NCBI GenBank assembly: GCA_013306675.1
Contig: JABLUY010000171.1
Span: 1 to 64,000, forward strand
Direction of reading: 5' to 3'
From: Thraustochytrium sp. TN22
Lineage: Eukaryota > Sar > Bigyra > Thraustochytrida > Thraustochytriidae
Length of the DNA stretch: 64,000 nucleotides
Each line of letters starts with the position of its first letter. The first letter of the stretch is position 1. A program made the translations under genes and the position numbers. Shown here piece by piece: positions 44,966 through 57,100 of this stretch. The notes beneath the pieces were generated by a model. It had not been told where the DNA came from. It made no database searches and was given only the letters and a program-made list of their open reading frames with translations.

Positions 44966-47575
44966 TTAGTCGTCGAGCGTGGCGTCGTCCGGCTTGAAGA
45001 TGGCGGCGGTGGTCATGTCCTCGTTGAGGCGGTCGCGGAGCTCCTCGGCATTGAAAGCAAGGTTGCGCTTTGCGAGGCGGCGGTTGTACTGGAGCTCGAT
45101 GGAGTGGAGGAATTCAGTCTTGAGGTCGTAGTGCAGGGTGATGCGCGGGGCGTAGTAGCCCCACTGCTTGCGGTCGGGCTCAACCCAGGAGACGGCGACC
45201 ATCTCGTTGGCGTCGCCGGAGATGGAGCGCTCCTCGGTGGTGATGTTGGCGCCCTTGCGCTGCAGGTACTTGTTAAAGTTCTGCATGTCGAGGCGGCGGT
45301 TGGCGACCTGGCGCAGGGTGATGAGGCCCTGGGCGTTATGCGTGACGATGTTGAAGGCGCGCTTGCAGACGAACATGAAGAGCGCGAAGAAGGCGACATT
45401 AATGGCGAACCAGAGGAAGGGCGTGTTGCGCATGAGCGGCTCAACGATGCTGCGCATCCAGGTGGTGTTGACGACGGACCACTGGCCAGTGAGCCGGTCG
45501 AGCGTGTTGAAGGCGAGAGTCCCGGCCAGCACGAGCTGGATGATCTCGAGCGACTTGCTGGACTTCTCGGAGTGGATCTGCAGGTCGCAGAGCTGGCGCG
45601 TGTAGCTCTGCGAGCCCTCGTTAATGGTCATGATCTTGCGCTCGCGCAAAGTCTCGACCATGTTGGAGAGCAGCTCAAGGTGGCGGCGCGTCGCGTTCAC
45701 GGATTTGATGAGGTCGGCTGCGCGACGTACGAGCTGGTCCTTCATGTCGGCGACCTGGAGGCGCTCGTACAGAGAGCGCCCACTCTGCTCGGGCGGCTGC
45801 GGCGGCACCACCACCTCCTCGAGCGACTCGCGGATAAAGCCGAGGATCTCTTCGAGCAGAATGACCTGCTCAGTGAGCTTGGTGTGCTCCTGCAGGCACC
45901 ACGCGTAGGCGCGCGGGTCACTGGTGGCAGCGTCCACGTGCTGGCGCAGCTCCTTCATCTCGTCCAGCAGCATATAGAGGCGGTTGAAGAAGTTCTGCAG
46001 GAACAAGTCGGTGCTCTGGAACTGCAAGTAGGCGCAGAGCAAAGGCTCGTGGTGGCGCGAGTTGGGCCCAGCGACGAGCAGGCCGTGCGCGCCAAAGACG
46101 AGCGCATCGTGCTCGCTAATGTCGTAGGCCGCGCGCGTGTCGCCCAGGACCTGCTTTAGCTCGTTCTCATACTCGCCTTGGTCCATGAACTCCTCCGCGG
46201 TCAGGTGCGGCGTGATCTCATTGGCCACGATGAGGTTCACCTTGTTGCGGTTCTCCGCATAGTTGTTGTACACCAGCTGCATGAGCTTGCGCTGGTGGCC
46301 GGAGATGACCGAGTCAATGATCTTGCTGCTGTCCACGTGCACGTCGACCAGCAGGCGCGCCAGGTGGTCGAGACTGATGTTATCCTTGATACGGTCCATG
46401 ACAGCCTCCACCTGCATGCCGTAAAAGAGCGTGCCGTCACTGTTGACCGAGACGCCGAAGGTCTCCACCTGCACGACGCCATCCTCGTTGGGATAGTGAA
46501 TGTTGGCCTCGAAGTTGACGTGGTCCGACAGCGTATAGTCCAAGATGCTGATGCTCGTCAGGCCCGGCGAGAGCTCCAGCTTGGTCCCGGACGTATTGGT
46601 ATCCACGTTGGCGGTGAAGAAGCCACCCTGCACGCGCTCCGTGCTGCCAATGTTATTGTTGAGCTGCACGATGTTGTTCGTACCGAACGGAATGTACTCG
46701 CTGACGATGACCGAGACCGAGTTCAACGTGATGACCTCATCCAGCTCGTCCCGGATCGCGTTGTCGCCTTGGCCGCATTCGTGCGCGCGGTGAGCGTTGC
46801 TCAGCGTCGGACGCCCGCCGTGCCGCAAGCACTGCGGGATGTATGCGCTGCTCACGTACGAGACGTCCTCGGTGTTCATGACCGTGCTCTTGCGCACGTA
46901 CCCGGACGCGCTCTGCAGGTAAAAACACTCCTCCTCTTCGCGCCACTGCACCTTGAGGAGTTCGCGCGTCCCCGGCGCAAACACCATCTCGTGCACGGCC
47001 TCGCGGTCCTGCTTGCCCAGCTTCTTGAGCAGCTCCTCGCCCTTCTCGCTCACCTGGAAGCACGTCACCGGCTGGTACTCCTTGCTGCTCAGTTTCAAGC
47101 CGTTCAACAGCTCCTCCTCTCGCAAAAAGTCCAAGTCGCTCTTGCCCTCCTGCGACACGTTAAAGTATGCTCGTCGCAGCCCGATCAGCTCGCTCGACGG
47201 CGCATAGTCGTAGTCGAACACCTGCAGCACGATGCCCTCGTAGATGAGCACCTGCACCGCCTGCTTGCGGATCCACTCCTCCTTTTCGTCCTCGCTGCGC
47301 GCCGCGTGCGAGTACAGGCTGATCATGTACAGCAGCCTATTCTGCGTCTCCGTCAGCCCGGTATTGGACGCCGACCCGGCGCTGTCGCTGTCATCGTCCT
47401 CGTCATCACTGTCCACGTCCAGGCCCAGCCCTGCGCCCAGGGCGCCGCCCTCCTTCTTCTCCCCGCCATCCTCGCCGCCCTCCCCCTGCTGCTGCCCCGC
47501 CGCCTCCTCCTCCTCCTCCTCCTCCTCGCCATCATCCACCACGTCCTCCTCGTCTTCCGGCACGACTTTCTTCAT
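44966..47575 (-). CDS. Large conserved-looking membrane protein, unidentified
   Basis: The product is 869 aa. An acidic N-terminus (poly-Glu, residues about 15-75) is followed by a large folded region with good hydrophobic patterning, a helical, partly coiled region (about 560-675) and two hydrophobic segments near 676-695 (LEIIQLVLAGTLAF) and 719-737 (FLWFAINVAFFALFMFVC), then a soluble C-terminal domain of about 130 residues. The helix-helix-two-TM arrangement near the end recalls CorA-like topology, but no GMN motif is present, so it is not called a Mg transporter. Codon use and the intact frame make it a real gene. It is divergent from the giant surface-protein gene. Confidence 0.75.
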   Translation of the reverse strand: MKKVVPEDEEDVVDDGEEEEEEEEAAGQQQGEGGEDGGEKKEGGALGAGLGLDVDSDDEDDDSDSAGSASNTGLTETQNRLLYMISLYSHAARSEDEKEEWIRKQAVQVLIYEGIVLQVFDYDYAPSSELIGLRRAYFNVSQEGKSDLDFLREEELLNGLKLSSKEYQPVTCFQVSEKGEELLKKLGKQDREAVHEMVFAPGTRELLKVQWREEEECFYLQSASGYVRKSTVMNTEDVSYVSSAYIPQCLRHGGRPTLSNAHRAHECGQGDNAIRDELDEVITLNSVSVIVSEYIPFGTNNIVQLNNNIGSTERVQGGFFTANVDTNTSGTKLELSPGLTSISILDYTLSDHVNFEANIHYPNEDGVVQVETFGVSVNSDGTLFYGMQVEAVMDRIKDNISLDHLARLLVDVHVDSSKIIDSVISGHQRKLMQLVYNNYAENRNKVNLIVANEITPHLTAEEFMDQGEYENELKQVLGDTRAAYDISEHDALVFGAHGLLVAGPNSRHHEPLLCAYLQFQSTDLFLQNFFNRLYMLLDEMKELRQHVDAATSDPRAYAWCLQEHTKLTEQVILLEEILGFIRESLEEVVVPPQPPEQSGRSLYERLQVADMKDQLVRRAADLIKSVNATRRHLELLSNMVETLRERKIMTINEGSQSYTRQLCDLQIHSEKSSKSLEIIQLVLAGTLAFNTLDRLTGQWSVVNTTWMRSIVEPLMRNTPFLWFAINVAFFALFMFVCKRAFNIVTHNAQGLITLRQVANRRLDMQNFNKYLQRKGANITTEERSISGDANEMVAVSWVEPDRKQWGYYAPRITLHYDLKTEFLHSIELQYNRRLAKRNLAFNAEELRDRLNEDMTTAAIFKPDDATLDD

Positions 47576-47819
47576 GCTCTCCGTGTCCCGCCTCGCCCTG
47601 CTCGTCCGTCGCGTCCAGTCGAGTGCCCTGCGCCGCCTCGCTGTACAGCAGCAGCAGCACCACCAGCACCAAGAGCAAGGACGACAGGCGGGCCTCGCTC
47701 GCCGGCGGCCTCGACGCCGCGCAGCGGTGTCCGCGAGCGCCTGCCTGCGCTCCTGTTTGCCTGCCTGCCTGCCCCGCCCGCCCGCCCGCCCGCCCGCCGG
47801 CCGGCCTGCCCGGGACGCG

Positions 47820-47851
<32 letters not shown>

Positions 47852-48159
47852 GCCGCGAGTCTCGCCGCGCTCAGCGAGGCAAGCAAGTTATTCGAGTTTG
47901 ACATCATCCTCCTTGATGATGGGCTGCTAACGCCGCCCAACGGCATGCGCCAGCTGGGGGGGGCCTGCGCGCCTCGGCGGCGGCGCCGCGCCCCCGCGCC
48001 AGGCAGGCGCCGCGCAGCTGGGGGGTGCCGGCTGCGCAACCCATTCCGCGGCCCGCAAGACGTTGCGCTGGGACGAGGAGCTCTGTCAGAGCGCGGGCTG
48101 GGCTCGCGCGGCGCAATTTGAATTTGAACGGGCGGCGCGCTCGGGCGGCGCGCGGCGCG
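47576..48159. promoter_or_regulatory. Divergent intergenic region upstream of the giant surface-protein gene
   Basis: 584 bp, GC-rich, with CAGCAGCAGCAGCACCAC near 47648, (GCCC)n near 47770-47800 and (CGCCCG)n near 47825-47850. Likely contains promoters for both neighbours; no element is identified. Confidence 0.4.
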
Positions 48160-51100
48160 ATGCAGAGCGTGCGCAGGGCGTCGTACGCGGTGATCCACCG
48201 CGTGGTGGCGGCGCGAGCCGCGCAGCCCGGGCAGCTGACGGCGGTGAGCGAGGACGTGCTCCGAAAGAGGCAGGACGAGAGCGACGCCAAGGCAGGGACG
48301 AGGGAGGCGGGCGCCGTGGAGGACGCGGAGATTGAGGAGTTCCTGCGCAAGGCGAAGAAAGGAGGAGGAGCGGACGTGGTGCCAGATGGCGGGGAGAAGG
48401 CGAGGAGGTCCGTGCGCAGGCTGTCGCAGACGCAGCAGGATCTGCGAACGAAGCTGCTGCACTCCACGACGCCGCTGGCGACGGCGCGCATGCATATTCT
48501 GGAGCGCTGGACGCACGCCTACCTCATGCTCAAGCTGCTGCTGGTGGCAGTCTTGGCGGTTCTCCTCCTCCTGTTTGGGTTCCTTGGCGAGAAGGCCGCG
48601 GCCGCGGACGATGTGGACCAGTTCGTCTTCAAGATCATGACCACCTTTGGCTTTTTGACGCTCTTCGCGTCCATGCTGGGCATCTACGGCGCGTCGCGCG
48701 TCAAGCGCGATCTACTCAAGGACGACGATGGCATGGGCACGCCGGGCCAGCAGATGCTGGAGGCCTTCTTTCACGCCTCGCTCGCCTTCAACGTTGTCGC
48801 ATTGCCGGTTTCGCTGGCCGTCCTCGTGGACCGTGACACCTTCCTCAACGATGGAGCCTTTGGCGACACAGAGCGATACGCCACGGCCGGCTCCTGGATC
48901 ATCCTCTTGGTCTCGCTGCTCATGCTCTGGGCGATGCGGCGCGTCATCGACATTGTCACCTATTACGAGATGGCGCAGAGCTTTCTGGAGTCCTTCTCGA
49001 CGCTGCTTGTCGGCCTCGGCGTGCTTGGCCTGCTCACAGCATTCTCCCTGCTCGACTTCGGCCAGTTCCTGGAGGACGACTCGCTCAACGCCGGTCTCCT
49101 CACGATCGTGCACGTTTTTATTTCGCTCTGTGTGCTGATCATCATCATGAGCGTGCTCGGCTACGGTGCGGCGCTCATCGAGCACGTCGGGCTGCTCCGC
49201 CTGCACCTCGTCGGCATGGCCGTGCTGGCCGTCTGCGTGCTGGCCATGGCCATTTCCTTTGGTGTGGCAGACATCGGAGGGCTCATCACCGACAACTGCC
49301 GCGGCATCCTGCAGATCATGTCCGAGGACTGGTGGAGTGATACGGTCCGCTGCGACAAATATGGCGGCGCCGCCATGGGCGCTCAGATCGAGGTCTACGA
49401 CGAGGACTCGGACACGTACGTCTATGTCTCGAGTGGCGTGGGCCTGTCTGCGCGCTGCCCGGATGCGAGCCTCAATGCCTTCGCCTGGGAGTACTACGAT
49501 GTCGAGGCGGCCAACGCCACCATCTACGAAGGCTGCCTCAACGAGGCCTGCTGCCAGGTGCTGGCTAACCACCTCCTCCAGCATCTGAGCCTGATCGCCT
49601 TTGGCTGCGCAGCGCTCTTCTGTTGCTGCCTCATCGCCATCCGCGCCGACTGGTGGCTCATTCAGCACACACCGCCGCGCATGGCCCGCGTCAAGCTGGT
49701 CTCGCGCCGCCACGCGCAAATTTTGCTAGCCTGCATCCTTCTCCTCATCGTGGCATTTATCGTGGCCTTCATGGTTTACTTCAACAACGCCGCGGTGCGC
49801 ACCACGTCCAGCACCGTGGCGAGCCAGCTCCAGGCCAACGCGACCGGCACCTCGCGCGTCGTGGTTGAGGACCTGCACCTCTGCACGAACGGCGTGCGCG
49901 ACGGCAACGAGACCGACGTGGACTGTGGTGGCGCGCTGGCCGGCGGCGGCTGCGATGCCCGCTGCGGTATCGGGCGCACCTGCGCCGACGACGACGACTG
50001 CCTCTCCGGCAAGTGCGACGCAAGCGCCTTGGTGTGCCGCCGCGAGACGGCCTGGGAGCAGTGCACGAACGGCGTGCGCGATGGCTCTGAGACAGGCGTC
50101 GACTGCGGCGGCGGCGAGTGCAGAACGCTGCTCATGGAGCTGCTCGAGGAGTACGATGGCAACTCAACTGCCTTGGAAAACGTCACCGGCGCCTTTCTTT
50201 GCGATCTGCGCGAGGTCTGCTCCGTCGACGCGGATTGCCTCTCCAAGTACTGCGACCAGGGTCTCTGTGCCAGTTGCCAGGACAACATCAAGAACTCTGA
50301 TGAAGGCGACGTGGACTGCGGCTCCTCGCGCTGCGCGCAGTACTACGAGACGTACCCCGAGGACTCGCCCTCTGCGTTCGCCGCGGACCCCGCTGCCGAC
50401 CAGGACGGGCTCTGCAGGGATGGGCGCACCTGCTCGGCGCCCTCGCAGTGCTCGAGCGGGGTCTGCAATGAGGAGTACGGCGTCTGCATGTCTTGCGCCA
50501 ACGGCGTGCAGGACGGCGACGAGACGGACGTCGACTGCGGAGGCAAGGTCTGCCAGCGTCGCTGCGCCGTGGGCGAGGGCTGCCTGCACGCCTTCGACTG
50601 CCACACGCAGCGCTGCACAACCAACTGCTCGGACGGCTCGTGCGAGGCCAACGGCGTGTGCGAGGCGCTCTTCAACATCACTGACCTGCTGGCCGGTGGC
50701 GACACCTCGCTCGATGCCGCCACCCTCGAGTCGTACACGCAAATCGCCATCGACTGCACGGACGGTGCGCGCGACACGCACGAGACCGACGTGGACTGCG
50801 GCGGCTCGCTTTGCCTGGCCATTGGTCTCACTTGCGGTGACGGCGCCTCGTGCATGGAGCACGCCGATTGCAGCTCCTCGTACTGCTACGCCGGGACCTG
50901 CGCCTCGTGTGAGAATAATGTGACTGACGGCGCCGAGACCGACGTCGACTGCGGTGGCGCCGCCTGTCCCAAGCGATGCGGCCTGGACCGTGGCTGCCGC
51001 GAGGACAGCGACTGCCGCGACGGCTTCTTCTGCTGGACCGAGGCCACGCTGCAGTACGTGCTGCAGCTCCTTGAGGATCTGGGCCTCGAGGACGAGGCCG

Positions 51101-54100
51101 ACGACCTCGAGGTTCCCGCCAACAATACGTGCCAGCGCATCGCGAACCTAACTTCCGGGGCGCGCTCCGGTGTCGCCTTTTCCAGCAACGCATCGCTCAG
51201 CGACGCCTTCGTCCCGCCCTATCTCGACGACGACGCGGTGCAGGCCACAAAGAGCGCCAATGAAAGCAGCATTGACGAGGACATCTCCGAGGAGGAGGCG
51301 CTGACGGTGGACGACAGCTCACGAAGACAGCTGCTGAGCGCTCGGCTCTTCGGCCGTGACGGACAGTCCGCGCGGCGTCGCCTGTCCTGGGGCTTCTTCA
51401 AGAAGAAGACTGACCCTCCATCCTCCTCGGCCACGACAACGGCGACAATGTACTCGTTCTGGCCCTATCTGTGCCCAGTGGTATCCACGTACACGACCGA
51501 GGAGGGAACGCGCTTCGAGGTCACGAGTGAGGAGGGCGCCACAGTCGAGGAGGTTTCGGACACCGAGCTCGTGGTGACACGCTCCTATGGGTCCGGTACG
51601 CCAGTCATCAAGATCTATCCGTCTTCGTGTAGCGTGGCCCTGGCCGACAGCGTTACCGTGACGCGTGTCGACTCCGTGAGCCTGCTGTGCACCTGGATTG
51701 ATCTGCCGAGCCTCACACTGGCGTCGCTGGTGCTCGGGCAAACCACCGTTGTTCAGGGCACGGTGGTGGACGCATCTGGCGCACCCGTTGAGAACGCCTT
51801 CGTCCGCTTTTGGTCCTCACGTCGCGGCTCCTGCTCGGATATTGGCGGGCGCTCGTCGTCCTGTGACGGCATCGACTGCTCAGCCTACGACAACGTGTTC
51901 TCGTCCTGCGCCGGGGACAACCCGACCTGCTGCTCGTGGACAGAGGCCGAGTCCATCCTCGTGTCCGACTGCACGTCGGGCGATGCATCCACGACAGAAT
52001 TACTGGACGCCACGGCCGCCGACGGCACCTTCTATGTGGCCATTCCCAAACTACAGGATACCGCCAGTGACCTCACGCACTACCGGCTCGCCTACACGGT
52101 GGCCCACGACGATTACGTCTCGAGTCAGAGCAACGTCGTGCTGCTGGCCATTGGGTCCGCAACCACGCTGGACACTGTGATGCTCGTGTCGCGTGAGCTC
52201 TCCGCGTGTAGCTGCGAGTCCTATGACGACCTCACAGCCTCCGGCGCGGCCTCGGAGACGAAGTTGTGCAAAAACCCGGTGACCGGCGCCTGCCGCCGCA
52301 CGAGCTCCGCGCGGTCCTGTGCCAATTATGCGGACCGCGAAGCGTGCGACAACACGCAGACACTGGTCCCGACGGTGCGGCCGACACAGAGCCCAACGGA
52401 GCCGGACCTCCTGGAGCAGGGTGTGCTTGTTGCGAGCGACGTGGTCCTCCCAGCCAACTACGAGCTGACCTTCACCTTCCGCCTCTTGGAGGTACTTTCC
52501 GTGTGGCAGAGCGTGCTGCGGCGCGGGTCCAGCCACTCCGACCGCTCGCCCGCCATTTTCATCTATCCGGGCTCACCGCGCCTGCACGTGCGCTTCTCGA
52601 CGACGGACAATTGGAACGAGGGCTGCGATCCGGCGCAGCTGCTTGATGTAAATGTTGACTACGAGGTGCGCATCGAGACCTACCTCGATACCGTCTCGGT
52701 CTCGCTCAACGGCGAAGTCGTCTGCGAGCGGACGCTCTGGGGCAGTCTCCTCGAGCCGGAACTGCCACGCCCCTTGTACGTGGCGGATCCGGACTACGAG
52801 CCAGCCGTTGCCGTGGTCTCGGACCTTGCCTGGGCGGCGCTTACGGGCCGGCCGACGCCAGCGCCCACGCCGCCCACGCCCTCGCTCAAGGCAGGCAACG
52901 AGGTAGCCCAGGTATCGCTGGAGCGCGACTGGGAGGTCACGCTGCAGCTCACCGTGTGGGCGACAGTGTCTTCGTGGGCCAACGTACTGCACTTTGGCGA
53001 TGCCCAGTCCAGCAGCTCGCGTCTCTGGGCGCTCTGGCTTGGGCGTGGGTCCTCGCGCCTCTCGGTGCGCGTCAGGACGCAGGCCAATGGCAACAATGGC
53101 TGCGACTCGACCGCGGCGCTTACCCTCGGCCAGACGTATGCGGTGCGCTTCGAGGTCTTTGGCAACTATCTGCGACTCTTTGTCGACGACGAGCTGTGGT
53201 GCTCGCAGGACTTCTACGATGACGAGAATCTGGCTGCGGGAAGCGCGCAGGCGCTTTACCTGAGTGGACCCTGGTTCGAGCCCGCTCGTGCAGAGGTGGC
53301 CTCGCTCTCATGGCGCACCATTGATGACCGCCCGACAGCTGCACCTGTGACGATTCCGGTGCTGAATCAAGGCGCCTGGGATGAGACCGTCGCGCTGGGC
53401 GAGAACTGGTTTCTCGAGTTCACCGTGGCCATCTTTGCCAAGCGCGCCAATTGGGCCAGCGTGCTGCACCTGGGCGACACCAACGAGCGCAGGAGCCCGG
53501 CTGTTTGGTTCTATCCGGGGTCCACCCGCCTGCACGTGCGCACGAGCCTAGAAGGCTCGTACAATGCGGGCTGCGACCCAACGACGGAGCTCGAGCTGGG
53601 CCGCGCCTATGTGGTGCGCATTGAGTTCCGCGACTATACGCTGACGGTCCTGCTCGACGGCGTCTCCGCCTGCGAACGCACATTTAGCCTCCCCTTTGCA
53701 CAGTACAGCGAGGCGCAGCGTCTGTACATTTCTGACCCATGGTACCTGCCGGCCAAGGCGACCGTGAATGCACTCTCCTACGGCAACGTGTCAGCTCTCG
53801 TCACACCAGCGCCCACCTTGCCGGTCCTTGCGACGAACCATGCGCTGACGTCGGCGACCTTGGGTGAGAACTGGGTCCTTACCTTCACGCTCACTGTGTA
53901 CGCCAAGCACCCCACGCTTACCCACGTGCTGCAGGTGGGTGATGCCGAGGACGTCATGGGCCCGCGTATTGCACTCCTGCCCTTCACCTCGCGGCTACAG
54001 GTCCGCGTGTCCACCACAGACGGGGAGGGCGACCAAGGCTGCGCAGCGAGCGAGGAGCTCGTGCTGGACCAGGCGTACGCGATTGAGGTCCGCTTGTACG

Positions 54101-57100
54101 GGCGCAACTTGGTGCTCCGCGTGGACGGCGTCGAGGCGTGCAGCGCGGCCCTTACTGCAGCGCCATCCGGCCGCGGCACGCGCACCATCTGGAGCGCGCC
54201 GCCTTGGGGCGAGCCGGCATACGCAGAGGTGAGCGATCTCAACACCGCGGACATTGCCTGCGGCGTGTGTGACTCCGCGCACGTCATGGTGCGCTGCGAT
54301 AACGCCCTGCGCTACCGGCAGTATGAGCTGCGTGATGGCGCGTATGAGCTGGTGACGGCAGAGTACGCCTCGGGCGAGTGGGAGCTGGTGGACTGGCGGC
54401 GCACGTGGCATGGAACGGTGAGCGTGAGTGCGGATTCCAGGCTTGAATTTGAGTGCTACGACCAGGGCGTGGTAGGCGGCTTCGCGGCGCGGGTCGACAT
54501 GTGCGGTGTCACCTTTCATACGGACTCCGCGACGACATTTGAGAGCGGGAGTTCTCCCTTTCAGTTCTACGTGGACGCTGACAAAACGGACGAGTCGTCC
54601 ACAGAGCTGGTCTACTACCCTATCGGCCAGGGTCGCTGGGCCACAACAACGTCAGGGACAGACCCGCTGCTGGATCCCGAGGTGTCCTGGGTGTGGAACC
54701 TGGACATTTGGAACACAATGACCTTCGGCTTTCGCGTGGGCTGCCAAATCCCGGACGACGCGCCGCCCATCCCGACAGCGAGCCCGACGCGCACCCCAAC
54801 CGAGGCCCCGACCAAGGTGCCCACGGACGCGCCCACCGATGCGCCAACCAGGCTGCCGACGGCAGACCCGACCGCGAAACCTACGCTACAGCCTACGGAC
54901 GCGCCAACGAGAACGCCCACGCTGGCGCCCACTGCCTTGCCAACCAAGTCGCCTACGGACGCGCCTACGGACGCGCCGAGCAACTCGCCGACCATGGAGC
55001 CTACGGCGAGGCCGACGCGCATGCCAACGGCACACCCCACGGACGCTCCTACAGACGCTCCCACGGAGAGTCCGACGGACGAGCCCACGGTTTCACCCAC
55101 GGAGGCGCCCACAAAGGCGCCCACGGACGTGCCCACGGAGTACCCCACTCAGCTGCCGACCGAGGCTCCGACGATGCTGCCAACGCGCGAGCCGTCACCG
55201 TTCCCGACGCCTCAGTGCGGCGGCGCGGACGCGCGCTACCTGGTGCTCGCCCACTTCAATGAGGGCCTTGACGCGCGTGGCGTGGTGCGAACCTCGTCCA
55301 GCGAGGTCGCTATTCCCGCGCTGCAAACGGATGAAGACACGGGCGCCATGTATCTTGACGTGCCCAGCTCGAGCGACGCGTCGAGCTACGTGGAGTTCGC
55401 CATCGAGCTCGGCGACATGGAGGTTGTGAATCTCGCCCGATACGACTATCTGCTGCTGAAGATGGGCGTCACGTGCGTGAGCTCGGCCGGCTGCGCCGCC
55501 GCGGGTGCCGCCACAGTCGCGGTGCGCGTGCACGACGAGGGGAGCGCGGGCTGGACGGAGGTGCTGCGTGGGACAGCGGCCGGCTCGGGCGAAGTGGAGA
55601 TCGAGCTGGGCGACCTGGTAGCCACCGCGGTCGGAAGCGTCGACGAAATTGCCGTACGCGTCTACCACGTGACACAGTTCGCCGAGGAGACGCTGCGCCT
55701 GACGCTGGACCAGATCAGTGTGTTTGGCTGCACGACGGCACGACCGACGAGGCGCCCCACGAGCCACCCAACGTATGCGCCGTTTGACCGTGCCGTGGAG
55801 CCCCTCGCGGAGATTGTGCTCAACGTGGAGGCTCTGGACTGGGTCACGGACATGCTCAAGGCCGTGGAGGAGCGCGTGGCAAGCATCTCCGGCGAGGTGT
55901 CCGGGAGGACGGACTTCGCCTACGTGAGTCGGCTCACGGCACAGTGGACCGAGACCTTTGAGCTTGTCGCAACGGAGAGCGGGCCCGCCTGCGTGGTGGA
56001 CACCACGGTGATGGCGCAGGAACTCGCGCTAGCACGCTGTGGGCCCCACCTTTCGTGCAGCGCCACGGTGACGGAGGGCTCTGAGACGGGCGTGCTGTTG
56101 GTGACGCTGGAAATCACGCTTGACTCCCTGGGCGAGGCTGCAGCCTTGGACCGGCGGCGCACAGCACCATCGTACAGCTTTGGGGGCGGGACGCTGCTCA
56201 CGGTGCTACAGACTGCGGAGAATGGGTGCTGGGCAACCTACGCGTCGATTTCCGGGCCGAACGAGCTGGTGGTGAGCGGCACCCTGACGTTTGAAGTGAC
56301 TGTACGCAAGGACGTAAACACTGGGGATCAGGCCGGGCACGCGCAGCTTGTAGGCGCCGCCCTGCAGGCGCAGCTCGGCGGCACGGCGCTGCAGGAGGAC
56401 GCGCAGCTGATGCGCGACCTGCCGGCGACGTCGACGGCGACGGTGGATACCTGTCCCACGGCACGTATCTGCTCGAGCAACGGTATTTGCTGCAGCGAGG
56501 ACACGCAGTACACAATCGACTGCTCAGAGGAGGAGTACGGGCTGTGCATTTGCAACGGAAACTGGGCGGGCTTCGACTGCTCGGTGGATGCGAGTGCGCT
56601 GACACCGACACCAGAGCCCACCGAAACGCGATGCATTCCGATCGCGGCTCTCGGGGGCGAGGACGCCTCGGACGAGCTCCTGGAGCTGTGCGCCGAGGAC
56701 GGCGCGTGCCAGTCCAACATGCTGTGCACGTACTGGCGGAGTCCGAACTATGCCGTGGCTGGGGTCACGGCATGCCCGAACGGGCAGTGGTTCAAGGTCT
56801 TCCACCAGTACGATTGCCGCGTGACTTTTAACCTGGGCCGCGTGCTGATCAACTCTCTGTTCGAAGAGCGCAAGCTGTGGCGCTACGACATCGGCGCCGA
56901 CACCTACCTGTACTACCAGTTCCACGGGGCGAGCCTGCCGGACGGGTACAGCGCCTACGACATGATGCTCAATGACTGGTCGAGCCTGGACGGCACGCAC
57001 GTGATCGGCTCGAACTTTAGCCTTTTCGAGACGGAGGTGGACCTGGTCAACGGCACAAACGCATGGGAGTACAGCAACTACGACGATGACGTTGGCTTTC

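Noticed and set aside
44966-47575. CorA-type magnesium transporter
   Set aside because: The two C-terminal membrane segments fit the topology, but the GMN signature after the first segment is missing and the rest of the protein does not match.
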